NCBI GenBank assembly: GCA_031275515.1
Contig: JAISOQ010000015.1
Coordinates: 1-7,655, forward strand
Source: Treponema sp.
Lineage (GTDB): Bacteria; Spirochaetota; Spirochaetia; Treponematales; Breznakiellaceae
DNA length: 7,655 bases
Reading direction: 5' to 3'
Numbering within the stretch: the stretch's first letter is position 1; the number at the start of each line of letters is the position of its first letter. The position numbers and the translations under genes were made by a program. Under the pieces are notes generated by a model. The model ran no database searches and was not told where the DNA came from. It was given only the letters and a program-made list of their open reading frames with translations. Below, piece by piece: positions 1 to 6,306 of the stretch.

Positions 1-402
1 GCCCCGGAGGGTGGGACCGCTGCCGCCGGTTTCCCCAAGGATCAGGGTTTGACCGGCTCCCAGTGTGAATATTCTGCCTGGGGATGCCAAGGCGAGTTCG
101 CCGCTTCCTTGTACCGTCACGGAAACGCCGGCGCCGAAGGCGCTGCCGTCAGTTCCCGGAACGCTCACCGTGCCGTCTATGACGAGGGTATAGCTCCGGT
201 TGTCGCCGCCGTTTTTGACGGCCTCTATCGCCGAGTTCCATTCGCCGGTATTGGTTATGGTAAACGTTTTGGAGGAGACGGAACTATCGTCCTGGGGGTT
301 CGGGCAGGAGACCGTCAGCAGCGCGGAAAGCGCGGCGAATAAAAAACTAAATTTAGTTAAAAGACGGAAAAAATGGGGGGGTAAACAAAACCGGCAATAC
401 AT
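1..402 (-). CDS. Putative lipoprotein, beta-rich, N-terminal part (runs off left edge)
   Basis: The minus-strand frame is open from ATG at 402-400 to the window edge, giving 134 residues of an incomplete protein. Residues 1-32 look like a signal peptide: a basic stretch (FFRLLTK), then a hydrophobic core (FSFLFAALSALL), then TVSC with Cys33 as the likely lipidated residue. Thr at -3 and Leu at -4 make a relaxed lipobox, which spirochaetes tolerate. The mature part is rich in Gly, Ser, Thr and Val with repeated short beta-strand patterns (TFTITNTG, YTLVIDGTVSV, VSVTVQGSGELAL, TLILGE). This resembles the start of a right-handed beta-helix surface protein, though the fold is inferred. It is probably anchored in a membrane and exposed to the periplasm or surface. 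The start is uncertain: AGGAGG at 423-418 is 15 nt from this ATG but ideally placed (8 nt) for an out-of-frame ATG at 409, with a seven-C run between. No specific function is recognised. Confidence 0.7.
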   Translation of the reverse strand, partial: MYCRFCLPPHFFRLLTKFSFLFAALSALLTVSCPNPQDDSSVSSKTFTITNTGEWNSAIEAVKNGGDNRSYTLVIDGTVSVPGTDGSAFGAGVSVTVQGSGELALASPGRIFTLGAGQTLILGETGGSGPTLRG

Positions 403-437
403 TGTTCATAAAAAGAGCCTCCTGACAGATGGGTTAG

Positions 438-452
438 ATGCGCTATGCGCAT
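438..452. repeat. Short palindrome ATGCGC-TAT-GCGCAT
   Basis: A perfect 6-bp inverted repeat with a 3-nt centre. It sits at the predicted transcription start of the lipoprotein gene, a typical operator position, but could equally form a small hairpin at the 5' end of the mRNA. No regulator is assigned. Confidence 0.4.
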
Positions 453-457
453 GGGCC

Positions 458-487
458 ATTCTACCACGGAACGGGGAAGTATGAAAA
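458..487 (-). promoter_or_regulatory. Putative promoter of the lipoprotein gene
   Basis: On the minus strand a TAGAAT -10 box (463-458, 5 of 6 consensus bases) lies 18 bp after a weak TTTTCA -35 box (487-482). The start point would fall near 451, inside a short palindrome, giving a leader of about 50 nt that contains the AGGAGG site. Prediction by eye only. Confidence 0.35.
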
Positions 488-584
488 GAAGGGGATAATC
501 CGGCGTTCATGCTCTGTTCACGCCCGGAGGAACGCCTGGTGTCCCGCCTTTTGAGGCCTGACCCCTGTTTGTTTTAAATTCCGC

Positions 585-599
585 CGGACCTGTGGTCCG
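585..599. repeat. Small inverted repeat CGGACC-TGT-GGTCCG
   Basis: A perfect 6-bp inverted repeat with a 3-nt loop downstream of the amidohydrolase gene. Neither strand has a run of T directly after it, so a classical intrinsic terminator is not supported. It may be part of the same intergenic repeat or a processing hairpin. Confidence 0.3.
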
Positions 600-609
600 C
601 AAATACATG

Positions 610-646
610 AATGAACGCGAATTTATCCGAATAATTCGCGTTCATT
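610..646. repeat. Perfect 14-bp inverted repeat, possible dispersed element or terminator
   Basis: The arms are 610-623 (AATGAACGCGAATT) and 633-646 (AATTCGCGTTCATT) around a 9-nt loop. The sequence just after it, 647-666, repeats the theme as GCGTTAATCCGCGG. It lies 43 nt past the stop codon of the amidohydrolase gene, so it could end that transcript, although no clear U-run follows on the minus strand. The GCGTTnAT wording resembles interspersed intergenic repeats that I recall from several bacterial phyla; membership of such a family is inference. Confidence 0.55.
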
Positions 647-688
647 AAAATCAGCGTTAATCCGCGGAATTTTACCATTCCATCGAAA

Positions 689-2335
689 TCACGCGCGGAA
701 GGCAGTCTTGCCCCCCACCATGGTGAGCAAAACTTTCGCGCCGGGAATCTCTTCGGCGGGAATGGTAAAGATGTTCCGGTCAAGAAGAACAAAATCGGCC
801 AAATATCCAGGCTCTATCCTGCCTTTACGTCCGCCTTCCCCGGTGACCAGGGCGCTGCCCCGGGTATAGGCGTCCACAGCAGTGTACCGGTCTACCCGCT
901 CCTCGGGGAAGAAACATTCCGCCTCCGTTCCGGTCAGGCCGGGGGGCCGTCTGAGGACGGCCCAGGTTATGCCCTGTAAGGGGTCCAGGGACTCTACCGG
1001 GCAATCGGTGCCATAACCGGCAGGTATACCCCGCCGGGCCAGGGAAGCGCAGGGCAGGAAGTACCGCGCCCGTTCCCGGCCCAGCCTGTTTTCCGCAAAG
1101 AAGACATCCTGGGTCAAAAAGACCGGCTGCACAAAGGCGGCGATGCCATTCCGGGCCATACGGTCAAGGAGGGCTTCGGTCATGACCTCGCAATGTACAA
1201 GGCCGTGGCGGCGGGGATTATGGCCGGGAGCGGTAACGGCCTCAAAAGAGCGGAGAACCTGATCTGCGGCGGCGTCCCCTATGGCGTGGGCTATGACCTG
1301 GAACCCCCGGCTGTCCCCATCCCGTACCGCCGCCTCCATATCCGGCCCGTTCATGGCCTGCAGGCCCCGGCTGCCGGGATCGTCCGCATAGGGCTCTGAC
1401 AGATAGGCCGTCCGGGAACCCAGGGTCCCGTCGGCAAAGAGCTTGAGGGCTCCCATTTTCAGGAACGGGTGGCCCAGGACCGCCCCGGTAACCCAGCCCC
1501 GGCGGCAAAATTCATCCAGAATGGCCTTTTGGGTAATGTAACACTGCAAACCCACCCGGATACGGTACTTCCCTTCATCAAGAACGCTCCGGTATGCGTC
1601 CATAATCTGCTCCCAGTTGTCGTCGAACACATCGTTCGGGTCAATCGAAGTAATGCCCAACTCAAGGGCGCGGCCTATGCCGTACTCAACCTGGGAACGG
1701 ACCTGGGCATCGGTAAAGGGAGGGACAAGGCGCTGGCGCAGGATGACGGCGGCCTTTTCGTAAAAGATGCCCAGGGGGTTACCCGCCCCGTCCCGTTCCG
1801 CATCGTTTCCCTCAAAGAGTTCCCCCAAGCCCGCTTCTTCGGCCATTTCCAGAGCTTTGGTATTGCAGCAAAGCGTATGCCCGCAGATCCGCTCCAGGAT
1901 AAGGGCGTGGCTGGAAGTTATGCGGTCCAGGTCTCTCCGGGTGGGATACCGGTTGAGCGGGACTTCCCCGGCTTTGTCCCGAAAATCCTCCTGGTTCCAC
2001 CCGCCGCCGTGAACCACAGAACCCGGCTCAGGGGCAATACGTTCCAGACCGGCCCTCCCCTTTTCCACCAGGTCGTCTACAGACGAAACCCCCCGGACAT
2101 CGATCTCGTGTACCGAAGAGCCAAAATGCCTAAGGTGAAGATGCGAATCGTGGAAACCCGGCAGAAGAAGCCCTCCCCTCCCGTCTATCCTTTCCACCTT
2201 GCCAAAAGAAGCGGCCAAAGCGTCCATCTCCGCTTCGGTTCCCGTTCCGCCTATAGTATCCCCGTCAACCAGGACCGCCTTATCGAACCTTTCCCGTTCC
2301 CGGTAAACCGTAACATTATGAAAAAGGGTAACCAT
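689..2335 (-). CDS. Amidohydrolase family 3 protein (YtcJ-like metal-dependent hydrolase)
   Basis: A 548-residue protein, the usual length for the Amidohydro_3/YtcJ group, whose members hydrolyse C-N bonds in amide-like or cyclic substrates using a TIM-barrel metal centre. Visible landmarks are H65-L-H67 in GFHDSHLHL, K298 in GALKLFADGTLGSRTA (the family's candidate carbamylated lysine), H350 in VIAHAIGD, H381 in HGLVHCE, and D444 in GYGTDCPVES. The C-terminal segment RIEPGYLADFVLLD (506-519) is the returning part of the small beta-sandwich domain. No signal peptide is visible, so it should be cytoplasmic. The start at 2335 has AAGGAGGA 5 nt upstream. It is transcribed alone, divergently from the dksA-type gene. 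The substrate cannot be read from sequence: characterised relatives include an N-substituted formamide deformylase, but most members have no known substrate. All expected metal ligands appear present. Confidence 0.9.
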   Translation of the reverse strand: MVTLFHNVTVYRERERFDKAVLVDGDTIGGTGTEAEMDALAASFGKVERIDGRGGLLLPGFHDSHLHLRHFGSSVHEIDVRGVSSVDDLVEKGRAGLERIAPEPGSVVHGGGWNQEDFRDKAGEVPLNRYPTRRDLDRITSSHALILERICGHTLCCNTKALEMAEEAGLGELFEGNDAERDGAGNPLGIFYEKAAVILRQRLVPPFTDAQVRSQVEYGIGRALELGITSIDPNDVFDDNWEQIMDAYRSVLDEGKYRIRVGLQCYITQKAILDEFCRRGWVTGAVLGHPFLKMGALKLFADGTLGSRTAYLSEPYADDPGSRGLQAMNGPDMEAAVRDGDSRGFQVIAHAIGDAAADQVLRSFEAVTAPGHNPRRHGLVHCEVMTEALLDRMARNGIAAFVQPVFLTQDVFFAENRLGRERARYFLPCASLARRGIPAGYGTDCPVESLDPLQGITWAVLRRPPGLTGTEAECFFPEERVDRYTAVDAYTRGSALVTGEGGRKGRIEPGYLADFVLLDRNIFTIPAEEIPGAKVLLTMVGGKTAFRA

Positions 2336-2348
2336 CGGCTTCCTCCTT
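2336..2348 (-). promoter_or_regulatory. Ribosome-binding site of the amidohydrolase gene
   Basis: AAGGAGGA (2348-2341) lies 5 nt before the ATG at 2335 and supports that start. Further upstream a TTGTCA (2398-2393) could be a -35 box for this gene, but no convincing -10 follows at the right distance, so no promoter is called. Confidence 0.7.
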
Positions 2349-2446
2349 AAAAAAAATCGGGAAAAAATCGGATATTCCCGTTATTACCATATTGACAAAA
2401 TCTTCATCTTACGTCAGTCTACCCGGATTAAAGAATACAATATTTT

Positions 2447-2475
2447 TTGATATAATGTAAGAATTCCCGTATACT
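2447..2475 (+). promoter_or_regulatory. Putative sigma-70-type promoter of the dksA/traR-type gene
   Basis: TTGATA (2447-2452) and TATACT (2470-2475) each match the consensus in 5 of 6 positions and are exactly 17 bp apart. Transcription would start near 2482, giving a leader of about 40 nt. A perfect TATAAT at 2451-2456 overlaps the -35 box but has only a poor -35 of its own. A second TATACT lies at 2484-2489 because of the adjacent tandem repeat, so more than one start point is possible. Confidence 0.55.
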
Positions 2476-2494
2476 TAGTATGGTATACTTAGTA
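2469..2494 (+). repeat. Tandem 12-bp direct repeat GTATACTTAGTA over the promoter
   Basis: Two perfect copies, 2469-2480 and 2483-2494, are separated by 2 bp, giving a 14-bp period. Each copy contains the small dyad TACT-T-AGTA. The first copy covers the -10 box and the second covers the expected start point, the usual arrangement of a repressor operator. The period is not a whole number of helical turns, which must be weighed against cooperative binding on one face. Confidence 0.65.
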
Positions 2495-2522
2495 CGAAAG
2501 GTTATTCATGGAGGGTCTTTTT

Positions 2523-2879
2523 ATGGATAAGGATTTTCTCGAAAAAATGAAAAGTTCTCTAAGCGATCTTAAAGCCAAAATCATCGCTAACCTGATTGCC
2601 AGCAGCGAGGATTTCAAGGAAATCGTTGAGGGGATGGACCCCAAAGACATGGCGGATATTGCTTCGGATGACATAGACAGGAAGATGATTGAAACCCTGG
2701 GCTCTCAGGAGTTGAAGCGCCTCAAGCTGATAGATTCCGCCTTGACCCGGATTCAACAGGGGAAATACGGCCTCTGCGTCAAATGCGGCAAGCGCATACC
2801 CCAGGATCGCCTGGACGCCATTCCCTATGCCCTTATGTGCATAGAATGTAAAAATGCCGAAGAACGCCGGAACCGGTAG
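2523..2879 (+). CDS. DksA/TraR-family zinc-finger protein
   Basis: A 118-residue protein with the layout of DksA-type regulators, which enter the RNA polymerase secondary channel and, with ppGpp, tune promoter activity. Residues 1-80 are a charged helical region expected to form the coiled coil. The tip carries D39-P-K-D42-M-A44, matching the DxxDxA motif of E. coli DksA (DPADRA). The C-terminal zinc finger is complete: C85-x2-C88-x17-C106-x2-C109. It is shorter than E. coli DksA (151 residues), mainly at the N terminus. The start at 2523 is chosen because GGAGGG lies 7 nt upstream; an in-frame ATG at 2508, with a weaker GAAAGG, would add five residues. Its stop faces the stop of the PHP gene 37 nt away. 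The repeat-bearing promoter suggests regulated or autoregulated expression. Whether it acts as true DksA or as another family member is not settled by sequence alone. Confidence 0.9.
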   Translation: MDKDFLEKMKSSLSDLKAKIIANLIASSEDFKEIVEGMDPKDMADIASDDIDRKMIETLGSQELKRLKLIDSALTRIQQGKYGLCVKCGKRIPQDRLDAIPYALMCIECKNAEERRNR

Positions 2880-2883
2880 GGGC

Positions 2884-2951
2884 AGGAGCCCCCAGGGTAT
2901 AAAAAGGTCTATGCCTTTACCCTGACACGGGGCAGGTCCCCGGGGGCTCCT
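2884..2951. terminator. Nested inverted repeats between convergent genes, possible bidirectional terminator
   Basis: Perfect 10-bp outer arms AGGAGCCCCC (2884-2893) and GGGGGCTCCT (2942-2951) enclose two smaller hairpins. One pairs AGGGT (2894-2898) with ACCCT (2919-2923), continuing as AAAGG/CCTTT around a 6-nt loop with a 4-nt bulge. The other pairs GGGG (2929-2932) with CCCC (2938-2941). A T-rich stretch lies at 2959-2967 on the plus strand, 7 nt after the outer stem. On the minus strand the inner stem runs into TTTTTAT. The element overlaps the last 35 nt of the PHP gene. The pairing is seen directly; termination is inferred. Confidence 0.45.
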
Positions 2952-3810
2952 CACCCAATTTTTCTTCCGCCCATTTTCCCTTTCCCTCAAAAAGTACCGC
3001 ATGAGTGTAGCCTGCTTCCAACAATGTTCGGCAGGCGGTCCCGTAGTGGCCGCTCAGATCCGGCGCCCGGTGAGCGTCAGCGGTAATGACGGCGGGAACA
3101 TGGCCTTCCCTGAGAAGGGTCAGGATCTCCCGTGAAGGATAGGTTTCGGTTGTTCTTCCCCGGTTAATGCCCCCGGTGTTGACCTCTGCCACAATCCCGG
3201 ACCGGGCCATAAGGGCCGCCAGGGAACGCTCCGTCCTGCGGTACGCCTCGCTTGTACGGGAGAACCACTTTTCTTCCCGGTTATTTTTCTTTATCAGATC
3301 GAGGTGTCCCAGGATGTCAAAGCCGCCGGCGCGGATCATCTTCTCCACGGTTTCCCAGTAGGTTTCCATGAGAGCTTCGCCGTCTCCGCCGAAATGGGAA
3401 CAAACATCGCGGTCAAACTCGTCCGCCGGCCCGTCCACGGTAAAGGGTTCCCCTCCGGCAGGGGGAAAAACATAGTGGACCGATCCTATGATGTAGTCCA
3501 GGCCCATGTCCCGGTAATCCGGATCGGCGGGACCCATGCGGTCCGGAATATAGTCCACCTCAAGGCCCAGATATACCGGGAGCTTCCCGGCCCAGCGCAG
3601 AGCCGCCTGCCTTACCCCGTCCAGGTAATCGGCCAGCCGGTCTTCCCGGACGTGCCAGTCCGAAACAATGCCGGTCTTCGCCTGTACCGGCGCATGGGCG
3701 CTAAACCCCAGGGAAGCAAATCCCCCTTCCCAGGCGGCGCGGCAATAGGTTTCAATCTCGTCCTCCCCATCGCAGAAAACGGTGTGGACATGAAGTGAAG
3801 AAAACCGCAA
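2917..3810 (-). CDS. PHP-domain phosphoesterase, histidinol-phosphatase (HisJ) type
   Basis: A 297-residue protein of the PHP superfamily, closest in layout to HisJ-type histidinol-phosphatases, which remove phosphate from L-histidinol phosphate in histidine synthesis. The metal-binding set is complete: H7-V-H9 and D14 at the N terminus, H39 in GFSAHAP, E84 in LGLEVDYIP, H112 in IGSVHYV, H169-L-D171 in ILGHLDLI, and D245-A-H247 near the C terminus. AEVNTGG (208-214) matches the conserved E-x-N-T-x-G segment of the HisJ group. The start is TTG at 3810, supported by AAGGAGG 6 nt upstream; the H-x-H follows within six residues, so no later start is possible. It lies 15 nt after the kinase gene, so it is probably the last gene of the operon. 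No other his genes are present, and its placement beside signalling genes leaves room for a different phosphoester substrate. Confidence 0.87.
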   Translation of the reverse strand: MRFSSLHVHTVFCDGEDEIETYCRAAWEGGFASLGFSAHAPVQAKTGIVSDWHVREDRLADYLDGVRQAALRWAGKLPVYLGLEVDYIPDRMGPADPDYRDMGLDYIIGSVHYVFPPAGGEPFTVDGPADEFDRDVCSHFGGDGEALMETYWETVEKMIRAGGFDILGHLDLIKKNNREEKWFSRTSEAYRRTERSLAALMARSGIVAEVNTGGINRGRTTETYPSREILTLLREGHVPAVITADAHRAPDLSGHYGTACRTLLEAGYTHAVLFEGKGKWAEEKLGEEPPGTCPVSG

Positions 3811-3816
3811 ATCAGG

Positions 3817-3823
3817 CCTCCTT
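3817..3823 (-). promoter_or_regulatory. Strong ribosome-binding site deciding a TTG start
   Basis: AAGGAGG on the minus strand, 6 nt before the TTG at 3810 and just after the TAA of the kinase gene (3828-3826). It fixes the rare start codon of the PHP gene and suggests that this gene is translated independently of the kinase. Confidence 0.75.
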
Positions 3824-3825
3824 GT

Positions 3826-6303
3826 TTAAGGCTCCTTGCCCGGTCCGGGCGTTTCGTTTAAGTATTGGCCGGCTTCCGTTTCAAAACGGGTAAAGGCGGC
3901 GTCTAAAAGCGGAAAGACGGAACTCATCCCGCCATAGTCCCGGTTCTTAAAGGCCGCTTCCAGCCGGGCGGCAGTCTGCCCAAGTTCCCTGGCCGCCAGG
4001 GTCAGGGCGCTTCCCTTCATGGTATGAGCCTCCCGCCGGGCCTCTTCCCAATCCCCGGCCTCCATACAGCGGGGTATATCCGTCCGGATCTGTTCCCGGG
4101 TCCTGTCGATAAACCGTATAAGCAGGGAACGGATCAGCTCCTCTTCCCCCAGGAAGGTCTCGTTTACCTCTGCGGGGTTAAAGATCATGTCCCCGGAAAC
4201 GGGAAGCTCCTCCTGAGGGGGGGCCGGTTTGGGCGGGAGGACCGCCTCTGTCCGGGAAAGCCCTGCCGCCGGGACCGGGGCCGAAAGGTTTTTCCCGGGA
4301 GGCCAGGCCAGGAGTATCTCTTCTACATCCTGCCGCTTAAAGGGTTTAAGGAGAATATCGTTAAACCCCACGTTCATACACCGCTCCCGCTCGTCCGGGA
4401 AGGCGCTGGCGGTAACGGCGATTATGGGCTTCCCAAAACCCCGCTGCCTCAGCTGGTCCGCGGCATCGTAGCCGTTCATCCTGGGCATCTGGATATCCAT
4501 AAAAATGAAGGACACCGGGTAAGCGGCGGCTTTTTCCAGGGCTTCCAGGCCGTCGTCCGCAAGAATGACCGGGTACTCCAATTTTTCCAGGATGGTGGAG
4601 AAAAGTTTCCGGTTGACCGGATGATCCTCCACGACCAGGATAAGGGGTTTTTCCCCCTCCTCCTCAACACCTCCAGGCCGGGCCGTCTCCCGGCCGGAGG
4701 CTTCCGCCTCATCAATGGCTTCCAATTCCTCAACAGCTTCCGGTTCCTCGGTGAAACCCGCCAGAACTTCCCCCATAGTACGGATCAGATCCTTCCGCGT
4801 AACGGGTTTGTTGATATATGCCTTGAACCACCTGAGAAGGGTCATCTTGGCCTCGGCGCCCAAAAGCCCCTGAGGAACCATCAGGATAAGCCGGGCGCGG
4901 CTGATTTGTTCATCCTTGTTTATCTCGGCGGCAAGACGCCAGCCGTCCATCCAGGGCATGATCATGTCCAGGAAACAGATGTCGAAGGGCCGCTTTCGGG
5001 CGGCGGCGGCCCGCATGGCTGTCAGGGCTTCCTCGCCGGAGACCGCCACATCTACTTCAAAATAACCTATGTCCTGAAAATAGGATACCAGGATGCGCCG
5101 GGATTCGGGCCGGTCGTCAACGACCAGAATACGCAGATCCCGCCGCAGAAGGGCCGCCGATGCGGCTTCGCCGGACAAGCCCGACCGTTCAATGGGAATG
5201 GTGAACCGGAAAATAGAGCCTCCCCCGTCGTTGGGAAGCATATTGATCGTGCCGTGCATGAGTTCCACCAGGTTCCGGGAAATGGCAAGCCCCAAGCCGG
5301 TGCCGCCGAACTGCCGGGTGTTGGAGGGATCGCCCTGGAAAAAGGTGGTGAACAGCTGGTCCCGTATCTCCTCCGGGACTCCTATGCCCGTATCCGCTAC
5401 GGACACCCGTATGGCCTCCTGCCCCTTCCATTCCGAGAGGGCGGCGGTGATGATGATTCCCCCTTCTCGGGTGAACTTTACCGCATTTTTAACCAGGTTG
5501 ATCAGAATCTGCCGGTATTTGTTCGGGTCCCCCTTGATAATGAGCGCCGCATCAGGCGGTATATCCAGGGCTATCTCCAGGCCTTTCTTGTGAGCTTCCA
5601 GGGTGATCATCTCCACAGCCTGTTCGATAGTCTGTTCCAGATCGAAATCAATACGCTCCAGCGTCATCTTTCCGGCTTCTATCTTGGAGTAGTCCAGGAT
5701 GTCGTTGATGAGGGAAAGCAGGACCTCAGCGGAAAATTTAACCTGCCGGGAATATTCGGACTGCTCCCGGTCCAGATTTGTGTCCTGGAGCAATTCAATC
5801 ATGCCAAGGATGGTCTGAATGGGGGTGCGTATCTCGTGGCTCATGTTGGCCAGAAACCGGCTCTTGGCCTCCATTGCCTGCTCCGCGTTTCGCCGGGCTT
5901 CCTGAAGCCGGGTTTCCTCCTGCCGTTTCCAGGTTTCGTCCCGGATGATGAGGACGAACCGGGCATCCTTTTCTTCCACAGGAGGATCAAGCCCTTCGGA
6001 TTCGTCAATGGCCCAGGCGTCAATGTTGAACCACCGGGCTGCTCCCCCCTGGCCCTGAACCGCCAGGGAAAAAACCGCCGCCGCCGTTTCCCCGGCCACA
6101 AGACCTTTGTAATCCTCAGAATTCGCCAGGGCCTGTTCCAGAGGATGCCCCGGGACAGAAGCGCTGTCCCCGCACTCCCCCGGCAGAGACGCGAGGAGTT
6201 CCCCTCCCGGACGGTTCGCCGAAAGGAAGGTCCCCGACCGGGATGCCAGGACCACGGCAGCCGGAGAACCGCTAAAAAGACAAAAGAGGGATTCTTGTTT
6301 CAT
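3826..6303 (-). CDS. Soluble hybrid histidine kinase with two receivers and an Hpt domain
   Basis: An 825-residue phosphorelay kinase with no membrane segment, so it senses a cytoplasmic signal or partner. Order: a weak PAS-like region (about 1-122, ending in FVLIIRDET), a coiled-coil linker (124-148), HisKA with H156 in MSHEIRTP, HATPase with N273, D304-TGIG and GGTGLGLA (333-340), receiver 1 (390-515), an acidic linker (518-552), receiver 2 (553-667), a Pro-rich linker, and Hpt (about 715-810) with H760 in AHTMKGSA. Receiver 2 is canonical: E559/D560, D603, T631, K653. Receiver 1 has D396/D397, D446 and K499, but the expected Thr/Ser is Val476, so its response to phosphorylation may be altered. 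The likely relay is H156 to D603 to H760, then to a partner. ATG follows the regulator's stop by 3 nt with no good ribosome-binding site (AGGA 14 nt upstream), pointing to translational coupling. The ligand is unknown. Confidence 0.93.
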   Translation of the reverse strand: MKQESLFCLFSGSPAAVVLASRSGTFLSANRPGGELLASLPGECGDSASVPGHPLEQALANSEDYKGLVAGETAAAVFSLAVQGQGGAARWFNIDAWAIDESEGLDPPVEEKDARFVLIIRDETWKRQEETRLQEARRNAEQAMEAKSRFLANMSHEIRTPIQTILGMIELLQDTNLDREQSEYSRQVKFSAEVLLSLINDILDYSKIEAGKMTLERIDFDLEQTIEQAVEMITLEAHKKGLEIALDIPPDAALIIKGDPNKYRQILINLVKNAVKFTREGGIIITAALSEWKGQEAIRVSVADTGIGVPEEIRDQLFTTFFQGDPSNTRQFGGTGLGLAISRNLVELMHGTINMLPNDGGGSIFRFTIPIERSGLSGEAASAALLRRDLRILVVDDRPESRRILVSYFQDIGYFEVDVAVSGEEALTAMRAAAARKRPFDICFLDMIMPWMDGWRLAAEINKDEQISRARLILMVPQGLLGAEAKMTLLRWFKAYINKPVTRKDLIRTMGEVLAGFTEEPEAVEELEAIDEAEASGRETARPGGVEEEGEKPLILVVEDHPVNRKLFSTILEKLEYPVILADDGLEALEKAAAYPVSFIFMDIQMPRMNGYDAADQLRQRGFGKPIIAVTASAFPDERERCMNVGFNDILLKPFKRQDVEEILLAWPPGKNLSAPVPAAGLSRTEAVLPPKPAPPQEELPVSGDMIFNPAEVNETFLGEEELIRSLLIRFIDRTREQIRTDIPRCMEAGDWEEARREAHTMKGSALTLAARELGQTAARLEAAFKNRDYGGMSSVFPLLDAAFTRFETEAGQYLNETPGPGKEP

Positions 6304-6306
6304 AGG

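Noticed and set aside
49..484. Two overlapping plus-strand open frames of 97 and 94 codons at the left edge
   Set aside because: The minus-strand frame here encodes a convincing signal peptide and a beta-rich protein, with upstream promoter and ribosome-binding site. The plus-strand products look random and Arg/Gly-rich.
502..536. GGCGTTC / GAACGCC inverted repeat
   Set aside because: Only 7 bp with a 21-nt loop and no T-run; easily expected by chance in GC-rich DNA.
574..792. 72-codon minus-strand open frame across the amidohydrolase 3' end
   Set aside because: Overlaps the last codons of the amidohydrolase gene in another frame and then reads through the inverted repeat; no ribosome-binding site or motif.
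1469..2350. 293-codon open frame on the plus strand, opposite the amidohydrolase
   Set aside because: Shadow of a well-supported gene; no recognisable motif, and it runs through the amidohydrolase start and its ribosome-binding site.
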